A DNA stretch of 64,000 nt, taken from the NCBI RefSeq assembly GCF_032918005.1, contig NZ_CP136628.1, forward strand, positions 6,185,501-6,249,500, given 5' to 3'. Position numbers and translations under genes: made by a program. A model generated the notes under the pieces. That model saw nothing but the letters and a program-made list of their open reading frames with translations. It was not told where the DNA came from and did not search any database. Positions within the stretch are counted from its first letter, which is position 1. Each line of letters starts with the position of its first letter. The stretch comes from Bradyrhizobium sp. NDS-1. Lineage in GTDB: Bacteria; Pseudomonadota; Alphaproteobacteria; Rhizobiales; Xanthobacteraceae. Of the stretch, positions 48,801 to 56,394 are shown piece after piece.

Positions 48801-49290
48801 AGGCGGCCGCCTCTCGGTGCGCGGACCGAACGTGATGCTCGGATATCTGCGGGCCGAAAATCCCGGCGTGCTCGAAAAGCTCGCCGAAGGCTGGCACGAC
48901 ACGGGCGACATCGTCGCAATCGATGCGGCCGGCTTCATCACCATCAAGGGCCGCGCCAAGCGCTTTGCCAAGATCGCAGGCGAAATGGTTTCGCTGTCGG
49001 CCGTCGAGAGCATTGCGGCGACGCTGTGGCCCCAGGCCGCATCGATCGCGGTGTCGATCCCCGACCCGCGCAAGGGCGAGCGCATCGTGCTGCTGACGAC
49101 TGAGAAGAACGCCGAGCGCAGCGCCATGCAGGGCCAGGCCAAGGCGATCGGCGCGTCCGAGCTGGCGGTGCCGGCGGCGATCATGGTGGTCGACAAGGTG
49201 CCGTTGCTCGGCACCGGCAAGACCGACTATGTCACGGCAACGACAATGGCCCGCGAGCAGGCGTCGCCGCCTGAGCGCGAGGTGGCGTAA
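45886..49290 (+). CDS. Three-domain acyl-[ACP] phospholipid O-acyltransferase / acyl-ACP synthetase (Aas-like, LplT fused)
   Basis: The protein has 1134 residues in three parts. Residues 1-420 are an LplT-like MFS permease (FSALNDNVLKNALVIILLY). Residues about 440-630 are a PlsC-type acyltransferase with the HX4D motif at His456-Asp461 (NHVSLIDG) and FPEGRI. Residues about 640-1120 are an AMP-binding acyl-activating enzyme with the P-loop FTSGSEGTPKG at about 792-802 and GYGVTETAP. Together they import lysophospholipid, activate a fatty acid and re-acylate, as the separate LplT and Aas proteins do in E. coli. AGGAT precedes ATG 45886. Regulation by the upstream TetR is inferred. Confidence 0.92.
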   Translation: MIRELMSSRRFAPLFWAQFFSALNDNVLKNALVIILLYSAATGHGDALVTVAGAVFIFPYFILSGLGGQLADKYVKSVVARRLKFAEIFAACFAAAGFFLQSVPLLFAALALFGTIAALFGPVKYAMLPDQLELGELATGNALVEGATFMAILLGTVAGGQFVAGSAHMGWVASAVVALALLSWAFAARIPQTTPSAPDLPVDANPWTSTLNLLRTLHADHRLWDGTVIVSWFWLVGAIVLSLLPALVKDVIGGTEGVVTLCLTIFAIGIAIGSLFAASLSHVRPNLALVPIGAIIMGCAGLDLAWAIGVTAKGQDITAAGFATSFAGLRMLADFVAFAFGGGLFVVPSFAAVQAWSAPSERARIIAAGNVLQAAFMVAGSLFVALLQAAGLHIGWIFFGLGVASFGAVWFVLTKWGKEGVRDAGGLLFRALFRTEVRGLENLPPPGTRMLIAPNHVSLIDGPLLHAVLPIDASFAVDTGISKAWWAKPFLRAVKHYTMDPSKPLAARDLIKLVAAGEPVVIFPEGRITVSGSLMKVYDGTAMIADKADAVVVPVRIEGAQRSHLSYLNSSQVKRSWFPRVTVTILPPIKLPVDPALKGKTRRNAAGAALQDVMIDAMVKNAMLDHTLFEALGHSYRDRDTGKVIIEDALGTKLTYRKLILGAQVLSRKLESGTAVGENVGVLLPNSAGVAVVFMALQNIGRVPAMLNFSAGPVNVLAAMKAAQVKTVLTSKAFIEKGKLDKLMTAISAEARVVYLEDVRASIGVADKIKGLLAGTTPRVAREANDPAVVLFTSGSEGTPKGVVLSHRNILANAAQALARVDANANDKVFNVLPVFHSFGLTGGMMMPLLAGIPIYMYPSPLHYRIVPELIYQTGATILFGTDTFLTGYARSAHAYDFRTLRLVIAGAEAVKDRTRQVFMERYGIRILEGYGVTETAPVLAMNTPMANRPGTVGRLSPLMESRLDPVPGIEEGGRLSVRGPNVMLGYLRAENPGVLEKLAEGWHDTGDIVAIDAAGFITIKGRAKRFAKIAGEMVSLSAVESIAATLWPQAASIAVSIPDPRKGERIVLLTTEKNAERSAMQGQAKAIGASELAVPAAIMVVDKVPLLGTGKTDYVTATTMAREQASPPEREVA

Positions 49291-49299
49291 GGCTGACGA

Positions 49300-49330
49300 C
49301 CGTCGCACCGGCGGACGCCCGGTGCGACGG
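49300..49330. terminator. Hairpin between Aas-like and dsbB-like genes
   Basis: A perfect 12-bp stem (CCGTCGCACCGG / CCGGTGCGACGG) lies in the 45-bp gap between two convergent stops. The T-tail is poor, so it may act as a bidirectional terminator or mRNA-end barrier. Confidence 0.65.
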
Positions 49331-49335
49331 CCCTC

Positions 49336-49902
49336 TTACCTCAGCAGGAGATACCGGACCGGATTGTCGTCGCATTGACCCGCGCCACACTCCAGCACGG
49401 TGGACAGGAGATTTGCGGCAACCAGCAAAACGAAAATCGCGAACACAGCGTTCGACGCTTGCCCATCCATCGGCGCGTCTCCGTTCCCGTTGCCAGTCGC
49501 ATCCTTCAGGACAAAGATAAGGGCGACATAGCAGACGACCCCGACCGCAGCGACGAGAGCCCATGTGTAGAAATGCAGTCCGAACAGCGTCGAACCGTAG
49601 CCGGGATCGTCAGGCGCGAGATGCAGCGACACCTGCCGCATGGCAATGAAACCGGTGACGAGGCTGGCTATGAGGATCATCGCATAGTGCGACGGACGTT
49701 CACCGAGACGCAGGTTGAACAGAAAACCCATGCCGACCGCGATGAACCCGGCCCTTTGCAGCAGGCACAGCGGGCAAGGCAACTCGCCAAGTGCAAGCTG
49801 ATAGTAGAAAGCGGCAGTCAGAACCGAGGAGATCCCGAGCAGTCCCAGCATATTCAGGATCGCGCCGACCGGTTGTTGTCCGCTCATCTCCGTGGTCCCC
49901 AT
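49336..49902 (-). CDS. DsbB-family disulfide bond formation protein, variant Cys pairs
   Basis: The protein has 188 residues with four membrane segments. The first redox pair CPLC (Cys43, Cys46) is in the standard place for DsbB, which passes electrons from DsbA to quinone. The usual second periplasmic pair is absent from the second loop (HLAPDDPGYGSTLFG). Instead two Cys occur near the C-terminus in ECGAGQC (172, 177). It starts about 10 bp after a DUF5993-like gene in the same operon. The start may be the ATG five codons later, which has a better-spaced GGGGA. Confidence 0.85.
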   Translation of the reverse strand: MGTTEMSGQQPVGAILNMLGLLGISSVLTAAFYYQLALGELPCPLCLLQRAGFIAVGMGFLFNLRLGERPSHYAMILIASLVTGFIAMRQVSLHLAPDDPGYGSTLFGLHFYTWALVAAVGVVCYVALIFVLKDATGNGNGDAPMDGQASNAVFAIFVLLVAANLLSTVLECGAGQCDDNPVRYLLLR

Positions 49903-49912
49903 TTCGACGCCG

Positions 49913-50071
49913 TCAGAAGGAGAATTTCAGCGGATCGGTCGCGTGGTGGAGGAACCATGCGACGGTGACGGCGATCGTCACGGTCCAGAGCGCATAGCCC
50001 GCTCCCGCGCGCGCACGCCAGATACAGACGCAGCCGGCCAGCGCCAGCAGAAAGGGCAGAAACATGTACAT
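49913..50071 (-). CDS. Small membrane protein, DUF5993-like
   Basis: The protein has 52 residues: two membrane segments (MFLPFLLALAGCVCIW and LWTVTIAVTVAWFLHH) and a C-terminal HHATDPLKFSF. That HHATDP ending is the feature by which I recall DUF5993, small proteins often encoded beside DsbB-like proteins. AAGGAG lies about 10 nt before ATG 50071. It is 10 bp upstream of the dsbB-like gene, so the pair is an operon. Function unknown; a DsbB accessory role is inferred. Confidence 0.7.
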   Translation of the reverse strand: MYMFLPFLLALAGCVCIWRARAGAGYALWTVTIAVTVAWFLHHATDPLKFSF

Positions 50072-50144
50072 AAGCGCGGGCTCCTTGGGCGATTCGCAAC
50101 CCCTCGTAAACGGCCCAAGGGAATACGTCAGCGCCGCGTGCCTC

Positions 50145-51251
50145 TCAAGAGCGAGCTTCGCTGCGCCGCTCCTGCGCGTAACGCACCAGCGCAACGAAGC
50201 GATAGATGCCGTGCACGAACTTGCCATAGGGCATGGTGATGAACAGCGCGAACACCGCGCCCAGATGCAGCGCCAGCAGCGCCCCCATCGCCGAGGTCTC
50301 GCGCAGGAGCAGAAGCGCCATGCCGGTGAGACCGGTCAGGAACAGCATGGCGATGAAGCCGACGTCCATGCCGTAGCGGGACTCGTCGAGCAGCGCCGGA
50401 TCACGCCGCATCCTGGCCACGAACAGGCCGATCGGTCCGACGATCAGACCCACGCCGCCGAGCGAGCCCAGCACCACGGGCAGGTCCCACCACGGATACG
50501 GCGCCTCGCGCCCGAGCAGGTAGTGATAGAGCGTCGCGACCGACGTTGCGGCAAAGCACAGCAGGAAGCCGTAGAACGTCAGGTGGTGATACAGCTTGCG
50601 CCGGTCGGTCGGCTTGTCGTCCTCGTTGTAGCAGCCGACGCCGCCGCCATGGAGATAGCGCAGCTCGCCGGCGTCGCGGATCGCCTGGAAGATCGAGCCT
50701 CCGTCGGCGCGGCCGCCGATCGGTGGACCGATGTCGCGCCAGAACGCGCGCACGCTCAGCACGAGTGCGAGGATCGCATATAGGAACGCGGCGCTGAACA
50801 GCGCGGCCATCGCGTTGTGCGGCATCAGTCTGTAGAAGGCGCCGGGGCCAGTGTGAACGCCGAACAGCGCGCTGCGGCCGTTCAGGGCCGCGAAGCCGAG
50901 GATGAAGGCAGCCATGCTGAGCGCAGCAACGATGCTGATGACGAGGCCGTTCCGCGCGAACGTGCCTGACAGCGCCCGCGGCCAGGCATAGGCCGCATAG
51001 GACTCGGCGCGCGCAATCGCCAGCGTCCTGGGAACGTTGACGTTGAACTCGTGCGGCGGCGAGAACTGGCAATCGACGTAGCAGGCGCCGCAGCCATGGC
51101 AGAGATTGGCGAGATAATTGAGGTCGCCGTCCGAGAAGGCGCGGCGCATCTCCATCGCCGGAAACACGGCGCACAGGCCCTCGCAATAACGACAGGAATT
51201 GCAGACCGTCATCAGACGGTCGGCCTCGTCCAAAATTCTAGTTCCGTGCAT
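50145..51251 (-). CDS. tcuB: Tricarballylate utilization 4Fe-4S/membrane protein TcuB
   Basis: The protein has 368 residues. The N-terminal part carries two 4Fe-4S cluster motifs, CNSCRYCEGLC and CHGCGACYVDC. The rest has about six membrane segments with conserved His for heme or quinone interaction. TcuB re-oxidises the TcuA flavin and passes electrons to the membrane. It overlaps the upstream tcuA gene by 14 bp (51238-51251). The transporter tcuC is not present, so uptake must use another carrier. Substrate could be tricarballylate, citrate or a related acid. Confidence 0.9.
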   Translation of the reverse strand: MHGTRILDEADRLMTVCNSCRYCEGLCAVFPAMEMRRAFSDGDLNYLANLCHGCGACYVDCQFSPPHEFNVNVPRTLAIARAESYAAYAWPRALSGTFARNGLVISIVAALSMAAFILGFAALNGRSALFGVHTGPGAFYRLMPHNAMAALFSAAFLYAILALVLSVRAFWRDIGPPIGGRADGGSIFQAIRDAGELRYLHGGGVGCYNEDDKPTDRRKLYHHLTFYGFLLCFAATSVATLYHYLLGREAPYPWWDLPVVLGSLGGVGLIVGPIGLFVARMRRDPALLDESRYGMDVGFIAMLFLTGLTGMALLLLRETSAMGALLALHLGAVFALFITMPYGKFVHGIYRFVALVRYAQERRSEARS

Positions 51252-52632
51252 GTTTCGCCGCTTCCCGTCCTGCGATCCGCCCGAACACGCTGCCGATGGT
51301 CATGCCCATGCCGGCGGCATAGCCCTTGCCGAGCACGTTGCCGGCCATGATCTCGCCGGCCGCGAACATGTTGACCGAGGGTTTGCCGTCAGCCATCAGC
51401 ATCCGCGCCTCCTTGTTCACCCGCGTACCCAGATAGGTGAAGGTGATGCCGGGCCTCACCGGATAGGCGAGATAAGGCGGCGTCTCGATCTTGCGCGCCC
51501 AGTGCGTCTTGGGTGGCGTGATGCCCTCCGTGACGCAATCATCCAGAATTGTGTGATCGAACGTTCCGGGCCGCACTGCCGCGTTGAACTCGGTGATGGT
51601 CTTTTCCAGGGCGGCCGGATCGAGCTCGAGCTTGGCGGCGAGTTCTGCGATCGTCTGTCCCGCGATCGGCGGGAAAAGCGTGGGCATGAAGCTGGTGACG
51701 ACGGTGGAATCGAAGATGATGTAGGCGATCTGGTCGGGCTGCGCCGCGACGAGCCGGCCCCAGATGGCGTAGCGCTTGGGCCAGATGTCCTCGCCTTCGT
51801 CGTAGAAGCGCTGCGCGTCCTTGTTGACGACGATGCCGAACACGACGGAGTCATGTCGCGTGATGATGCCGCCGTCGAATTTCGGCGCGCGGGCGTCGAT
51901 CGCGACCGCATGGCACTGGGTGGGATCGCCGACCTCCTGCACGCCCTTGTCGAGCAGCAGCTTCAGGATCGAGCCGCGGTTATAGGGCGTGCCGCGGATC
52001 AGGAAATTGTCGGCGGCCTCGCCCCAATATTGCTTCAGCCATTCGATGTTGGCCTCGAACCCGCCGGCGGCAGCCACCAGCGAGGTGGCGCGGATCTCGG
52101 TCTCGCGCTTGATCGGCCGTTTGAGGCGCGCGGCCAGAAACATGCCGTCCTCGATTACGAGGTCGATGACTTCGGCGTCGTATTCGACATCGACGCCGAG
52201 CCGTTCGGCGGTGAGATACAGCGCATTCAGCATCGCGCGACCGCCGCCGAGGAAGAACGAATTGGTGCGGCCAAGGCTGAGCGTGCCGCCGAGCGAGGGC
52301 TGCCAGCGCACGCCCTGCTCCACGATCCAGTTCAGGATGTCCTTGGACTCCCGGATCATGTGGCGGGCGAGCACCTCGTCGGTCTGCCCGCCGGTGACGC
52401 GCAACAGATCCTCCCAGAACTCCTCCTCGGTGTAGGGACCGGTCAGGATCTCGGTCGCGGCGTCGTGGGCGCAGCGCATGTTGCGGGTGTGGCGGGTGTT
52501 GCCGCCGCGATAGAACTTTGGAGCCCCCTCGAGCACCAGCACCGAGGCACCGCTGCGGCGCGCCGAGATCGCCGCGCATAACGCCGCGTTGCCGCCGCCG
52601 ATCACCAGCACATCGTACTTACTACTCATCAT
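51238..52632 (-). CDS. tcuA: FAD-dependent tricarballylate dehydrogenase TcuA
   Basis: The protein has 464 residues. The N-terminal dinucleotide-binding fold has VLVIGGGNAALCAAISARRS, and the fumarate-reductase-like flavoprotein body follows, with AAAGGFEANIEW, then the C-terminal GRIAGREAA segment that closes over FAD (VNMFAAGEIMAGNVLGKGY). TcuA oxidises tricarballylate to cis-aconitate. It is the first gene of tcuAB and is divergent to a GntR-type regulator. Confidence 0.92.
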   Translation of the reverse strand: MMSSKYDVLVIGGGNAALCAAISARRSGASVLVLEGAPKFYRGGNTRHTRNMRCAHDAATEILTGPYTEEEFWEDLLRVTGGQTDEVLARHMIRESKDILNWIVEQGVRWQPSLGGTLSLGRTNSFFLGGGRAMLNALYLTAERLGVDVEYDAEVIDLVIEDGMFLAARLKRPIKRETEIRATSLVAAAGGFEANIEWLKQYWGEAADNFLIRGTPYNRGSILKLLLDKGVQEVGDPTQCHAVAIDARAPKFDGGIITRHDSVVFGIVVNKDAQRFYDEGEDIWPKRYAIWGRLVAAQPDQIAYIIFDSTVVTSFMPTLFPPIAGQTIAELAAKLELDPAALEKTITEFNAAVRPGTFDHTILDDCVTEGITPPKTHWARKIETPPYLAYPVRPGITFTYLGTRVNKEARMLMADGKPSVNMFAAGEIMAGNVLGKGYAAGMGMTIGSVFGRIAGREAAKHARN

Positions 52633-52708
52633 GCCAGCCCGATGGCGTCCGAATTAGATACATTCTGTCCGTCAGCAGCCTGCCGATCGCGCCAAGCCAT
52701 TGCGTACG

Positions 52709-52720
52709 TTTGTATACAAA
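52709..52720. promoter_or_regulatory. GntR-type operator TTTGTATACAAA
   Basis: A perfect 12-bp palindrome, TTTGTATACAAA, lies in the 147-bp gap between tcuA (minus) and the GntR gene (plus). Half-site TTGTATAC / GTATACAA is typical of FadR/VanR-type GntR regulators. A second partial site (GATATACATA) follows at 52721-52730. Confidence 0.7.
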
Positions 52721-52779
52721 GATATACATAAGGCAAGCAAGCTGCCTTCTTTGCATGGCACGATGCGTATCGAGGGACC

Positions 52780-53463
52780 ATGGCCAGACGTTCGGCAAAG
52801 GCAGACGGATCGATCGCGCGCGGCGCCGGCGTGGCACTGGGTGAAGCCGTTTTCCGGTCGCTTTGCGAGGCGCTGCAGGCCGGCAGCTACCGAGCCGGCG
52901 ACCGCCTCCGCGAGGAGGAGGTCGCGCAGCGGCTGAAGGTGAGCCGTACCCCGGTCCGCGAGGCGCTGGGGCGTCTCGCCGCGCGCGGCTTTGTCGAGCC
53001 CGCCGGCGGCCGCGGGCTGATCGTGCGCAATCTCGACATTTCCGAGGTGCTCGAGCTCTACGCCATGCGCGAGATCATGGAGGGCGCCGCCGCACGCCTC
53101 GCCGCCGAGCACGCCTCCAACACGGAGATCGACGCGCTGCACGATATCGAGCAGGCTCTTGTCGACGCCCCGGCGGCGGACGCCGCCGAAATGGCGCGCC
53201 TCAATCGCGCCTTCCACGAGGCGATCTGCCGAGCCGCGCGCAACCGCTATCTCGACAACGCCTCGCGGGAATTGCAGGACTGGATCGCTCTGCTCGGCCC
53301 GACCACCTTCACCGTCTCAGGCCGCCCGTCGACCAGCCACGGCGAGCATCAGGCCATCATCGAGGCCATCGCCGCCCGCGACGGCGACAAGGCCGAACAG
53401 CTCGCCCGCGCGCATATCCGCGAAGCACTGCGCTGCCGGCTCAAGCTGCTGCAAAAGCAGTAG
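52780..53463 (+). CDS. GntR-family (FadR subfamily) regulator
   Basis: The protein has 227 residues. An N-terminal winged helix (about 15-85; LCEALQAGSYRAGDRL, VAQRLKVSRTPVREALGRL) is followed by the FCD ligand domain (about 95-220; MREIMEGAAARLAAEHAS, LNRAFHEAICRAARN, EHQAIIEAIAARD). It is divergent to tcuAB, with a matching palindrome between. It is the probable repressor of tcuAB, with a tricarboxylate or similar acid as effector. The stop is 5 bp from the convergent IclR stop. Confidence 0.9.
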   Translation: MARRSAKADGSIARGAGVALGEAVFRSLCEALQAGSYRAGDRLREEEVAQRLKVSRTPVREALGRLAARGFVEPAGGRGLIVRNLDISEVLELYAMREIMEGAAARLAAEHASNTEIDALHDIEQALVDAPAADAAEMARLNRAFHEAICRAARNRYLDNASRELQDWIALLGPTTFTVSGRPSTSHGEHQAIIEAIAARDGDKAEQLARAHIREALRCRLKLLQKQ

Positions 53464-53468
53464 GACAC

Positions 53469-54224
53469 CTACCGCCTTGCCCTGCGCGCGGGACGCAGAT
53501 CGTTCGCCGCGGCGGACAATGCATTGTCGAGCAGTTCGGTCGGACCGCCCAGCGCGCGCGTCAGGCGGATGGCGGCCTTCAGCAGCAGCGACGTCATCGC
53601 TTTGGTATTATCCGAGGTAAAGCGTGGCTTCGGCCCCGAGAGCGACAAGGCCCCGGCACATTTGCCGCCGGGACCGAACACCGGGCAGGCAAGGCCGGCG
53701 CAATCCGGATCACGCTCGCCAAAGGACACGGCGATGCACTCATCCCGGATCTTGTCGTATCCCTCGCCTTTCTCACCGTCGAACGCGAGGATGACCCGGC
53801 CGGCCGCGCCGCGGTCGAGCGGCAGCAGCATGCCGGCCTCGACCCGGTCGAGCGTCGAGTGCTGGGAATCCACGCGAAAGACGCACAGCCGGCGCTTGGC
53901 ATCATGCCGCACGTGGTACGAGGGACTCTCGGTGCCATCGGCCACGAGCTGCCGCAGCAGCGGCACCACCCGATCATGCAGATTATTGCTGCGCTGGTAG
54001 ACCGCTCCGAGCCGGAACGGCGTCGGGCCGAGATGATAGCGACCGTCGGCGAACTGAACGAGATAGCCGAATTCCTGCAGCGACGTCATCAGCCGCAACA
54101 GCGTGCTTTTGTACATCTTGGTGCGTCGGGCCAGCTCGGCCAGCGTCATCGGCTCCGGTGCATCCTCGAAGGCCGCCAAAATGCTCAGAGCGCGGTCGAC
54201 GGCTGCAACGCCGGGCGAAGGCAT
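53469..54224 (-). CDS. IclR-family regulator
   Basis: The protein has 251 residues. The N-terminal winged helix (about 5-65; AVDRALSILAAFEDAPEPMT, LAELARRTKMYKSTLLRLM) is followed by the IclR effector domain (about 80-245; MLLPLDRGAAGRVILAF, SFGERDPDCAGLACPVFG). It is the last gene of the run starting at 57686; the previous gene ends 8 bp before its start. GGAG precedes ATG. It probably controls this run and senses its substrate. Confidence 0.9.
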   Translation of the reverse strand: MPSPGVAAVDRALSILAAFEDAPEPMTLAELARRTKMYKSTLLRLMTSLQEFGYLVQFADGRYHLGPTPFRLGAVYQRSNNLHDRVVPLLRQLVADGTESPSYHVRHDAKRRLCVFRVDSQHSTLDRVEAGMLLPLDRGAAGRVILAFDGEKGEGYDKIRDECIAVSFGERDPDCAGLACPVFGPGGKCAGALSLSGPKPRFTSDNTKAMTSLLLKAAIRLTRALGGPTELLDNALSAAANDLRPARRARR

Positions 54225-54232
54225 GAGGTCTC

Positions 54233-55114
54233 CTACTTGGGAAATCCGGAGGGATCGATGAGCTTTGCGATGACGGGAAAATAAGCGTCCCCCATGCCCT
54301 TGTCGATCGTCTCCTGGAAGATCGTGCGCATCAGCGCAGCGCCCCTCAGGTTCAGCCCGGCCCGCGTGCCCAGCTCCAGCGCGTAGGAGAGATCCTTCAT
54401 GGCATATTCGGTCGAGAAGGCGCGCAGCGGAAACTCCTTGGCGACGATCGCCTTCATGCCGTGATTGCGCAGGGCGAAGCTGTCCGCCGATCCCTTGGAG
54501 AGCGTCTCCAGCAGCAGCTTCGGCTCGACGCCGCTGTGCTTGGCGATCGCGACGGCCTCAGCCAGCGCATTGACGGTCTCGAACAGCACCATGTTGTTGA
54601 GAATCTTCGTCACTTGCCCCGCGCCAGTTCCGCCACAGAGGGTGACATCCGTGGCGAAATGCCGGATCAGCGGCTCGACGGCGGCGAACTGCTGTTCTGT
54701 CGCGCCGACCATGACGCTGAGTGTGCCGTCCTGCGCCGCCTGGCGCGTGCGGGCGATCGGCGCATCGATCCAGAGTGCGCCCTTCTCCGCGAGCTGTTCG
54801 GCGAAGGAGCGGGTTAGGCCGACGTCGGACGTACCGAGATCGATCACGGTCTGGCCGCGTTTGATTACCGGCAGGATGTCCTCGAATACCGACATCACAT
54901 GCTTGGCGCTGGGCAGGCACAGGAAGATCGTCTCCGCGCCGGCGGCAATGTCGCCGATCGACGCTGCCGCCGTGGCTCCGTCGGCCACGATCCGCGCCAG
55001 CGGCTCCGCGGCAAGGTCGAACGCAAGCACCGGTCGCCCGCTCTTGCGCAACAGGTTGCGGCAGATCGGCTCGCCCATGACGCCAAGACCGATGAATCCA
55101 ATCGAACCAGACAT
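54233..55114 (-). CDS. NAD(P)-dependent beta-hydroxyacid dehydrogenase family oxidoreductase
   Basis: The protein has 293 residues. The N-terminal Rossmann fold has GFIGLGVMGEPICRNLL, then FLCLPSAKHVMSVF; the catalytic Lys region is GAGQVTKILNNMVLF, and DAPIARTRQAAQDGTLSVMV replaces the usual DAPVSGG signature. The family includes 3-hydroxyisobutyrate and tartronate semialdehyde enzymes. The altered DAPIARTRQ segment argues for a different substrate. GAGGAG precedes ATG 55114. It is in the operon with a substrate-binding protein and an alpha/beta hydrolase. Confidence 0.87.
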   Translation of the reverse strand: MSGSIGFIGLGVMGEPICRNLLRKSGRPVLAFDLAAEPLARIVADGATAAASIGDIAAGAETIFLCLPSAKHVMSVFEDILPVIKRGQTVIDLGTSDVGLTRSFAEQLAEKGALWIDAPIARTRQAAQDGTLSVMVGATEQQFAAVEPLIRHFATDVTLCGGTGAGQVTKILNNMVLFETVNALAEAVAIAKHSGVEPKLLLETLSKGSADSFALRNHGMKAIVAKEFPLRAFSTEYAMKDLSYALELGTRAGLNLRGAALMRTIFQETIDKGMGDAYFPVIAKLIDPSGFPK

Positions 55115-55139
55115 TCCTTAACTCTCCTCGAAAATCCTG

Positions 55140-55170
55140 CGATAGGGCGGACACGAGGCCCGCCCTATCG
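55140..55170 (-). terminator. Hairpin between binding-protein and dehydrogenase genes
   Basis: An 11-bp stem (CGATAGGGCGG / CCGCCCTATCG) lies in the 62-bp gap inside the minus-strand run. On that strand it is followed, after a few bases, by TTTT. It could be a partial terminator that lowers expression of the downstream genes relative to the binding protein. Confidence 0.55.
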
Positions 55171-55176
55171 TTCCCG

Positions 55177-56373
55177 TCACTTCACCAGCGGACAGCCGCC
55201 CTCGCCCATCGGCCGGAATACTTCTTCACCCGGCTTGGAGCTGAGGACCCGATAGTAGTCATATTTGTATTTGGACTCCTCCGGCTTCTTCACCTGCACA
55301 AGATGCATGGTGTGCAGCACGCGCCCGTCGGGGCGGATGGCGACATCCTTGTTGTACATATCATTGACCTTCAGCTCATGCATCTTGGCGGCAACAGCCG
55401 TCGCATCGGTGGTCCCGGCTGCCTTCACCGCAGCGAGATAGTGATGCACGCCGCTATAGACGCCGGCCTGCACCATGCTCGCGACCTTGCCGTCCATCAG
55501 AGCGGCGTAGCGCTTCGACCAGGCCCGGGTGTGCTCGTTGAGGTCCCAGTAGAACGAGGTCGTCACCTGCAGGCCCTGGGTGACCTTCAGGCCGAGCGAA
55601 TTCACGTCCGTGATGAAGACGAGCAGACCGGCGAGCTTCTGGCCACCCTCGACGATGCCGAATTCGCCCGCCTGCTTGATGGCGGTCTGCACGTCCGCGC
55701 CCGACGTCGCGAGGCCAACGACGTCGGCCTTCGAGCCCTGCGCCTGTAACAGAAAGGACGCAAAATCAGCGGTGCCGAGCGGATGAGCGGCCGAGCCGAT
55801 CACCTTGCCGCCGGCGGCCTCGATGAACTTCGTGGCGTCGCGCTGGAGCGCGTGGCCGAAGGCGTAATCGGCGGTCACGAAGTACCAGGTCTTGCCGCCG
55901 GCGCGCGTGATCGCGTCGCTGGTCAGCCTCGACAGCGCATAGGTGTCGTAATTGAAATGGAAGCTGACCGGTGAGCAGGCCTTCCCGGTGAAGTCGGACG
56001 AGCCCGGACCGGAGATGACGAAGATCTTGTTCTTCTGCTTGGCGACCTCGAGGATGGCAAAGCCGGCCGAGGAGGCCGCGCCGTCGGCGATCATGTCGAC
56101 GCCCTCATTGTCGAACCATTTTCGCGCAGTGGCCGAGGCGATGTCGGGCTTGTTCTGATGGTCGGCCGAGACAATCTCGATCTTCTTGCCGAGCAGCTCG
56201 TTGCCGAAATCCTCCGCTGCCAGCTTTGCGGCTGCGACCGAGCCTCGCCCGCCATTGTCGGCGAACACACCGGACTGGTCGTTGAGAACGCCAATCCTGA
56301 TGACATTGTCGGCCGCGACCGCGGCACCGGTCTGTGCAGCCAGAACGGCCGCGATCATCCAACGCAACTTCAT
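55177..56373 (-). CDS. ABC transporter substrate-binding protein (branched-chain amino acid type)
   Basis: The protein has 398 residues with a signal peptide (MKLRWMIAAVLAAQTGAAVA). It has a periplasmic-binding fold of the Leu/Ile/Val type: IRIGVLNDQSGVFADNGG near the N-terminus, VSADHQNKPDIAS, then WYFVTADYAFGHAL. GGGAGG precedes ATG. No permease or ATPase is adjacent, so it must use a transporter encoded elsewhere, or these genes were lost. The bound molecule is unknown; in rhizobia this family often binds aromatic or carboxylic acids. Confidence 0.9.
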   Translation of the reverse strand: MKLRWMIAAVLAAQTGAAVAADNVIRIGVLNDQSGVFADNGGRGSVAAAKLAAEDFGNELLGKKIEIVSADHQNKPDIASATARKWFDNEGVDMIADGAASSAGFAILEVAKQKNKIFVISGPGSSDFTGKACSPVSFHFNYDTYALSRLTSDAITRAGGKTWYFVTADYAFGHALQRDATKFIEAAGGKVIGSAAHPLGTADFASFLLQAQGSKADVVGLATSGADVQTAIKQAGEFGIVEGGQKLAGLLVFITDVNSLGLKVTQGLQVTTSFYWDLNEHTRAWSKRYAALMDGKVASMVQAGVYSGVHHYLAAVKAAGTTDATAVAAKMHELKVNDMYNKDVAIRPDGRVLHTMHLVQVKKPEESKYKYDYYRVLSSKPGEEVFRPMGEGGCPLVK

Positions 56374-56394
56374 ATATACGCCTCCCGTTTACAA

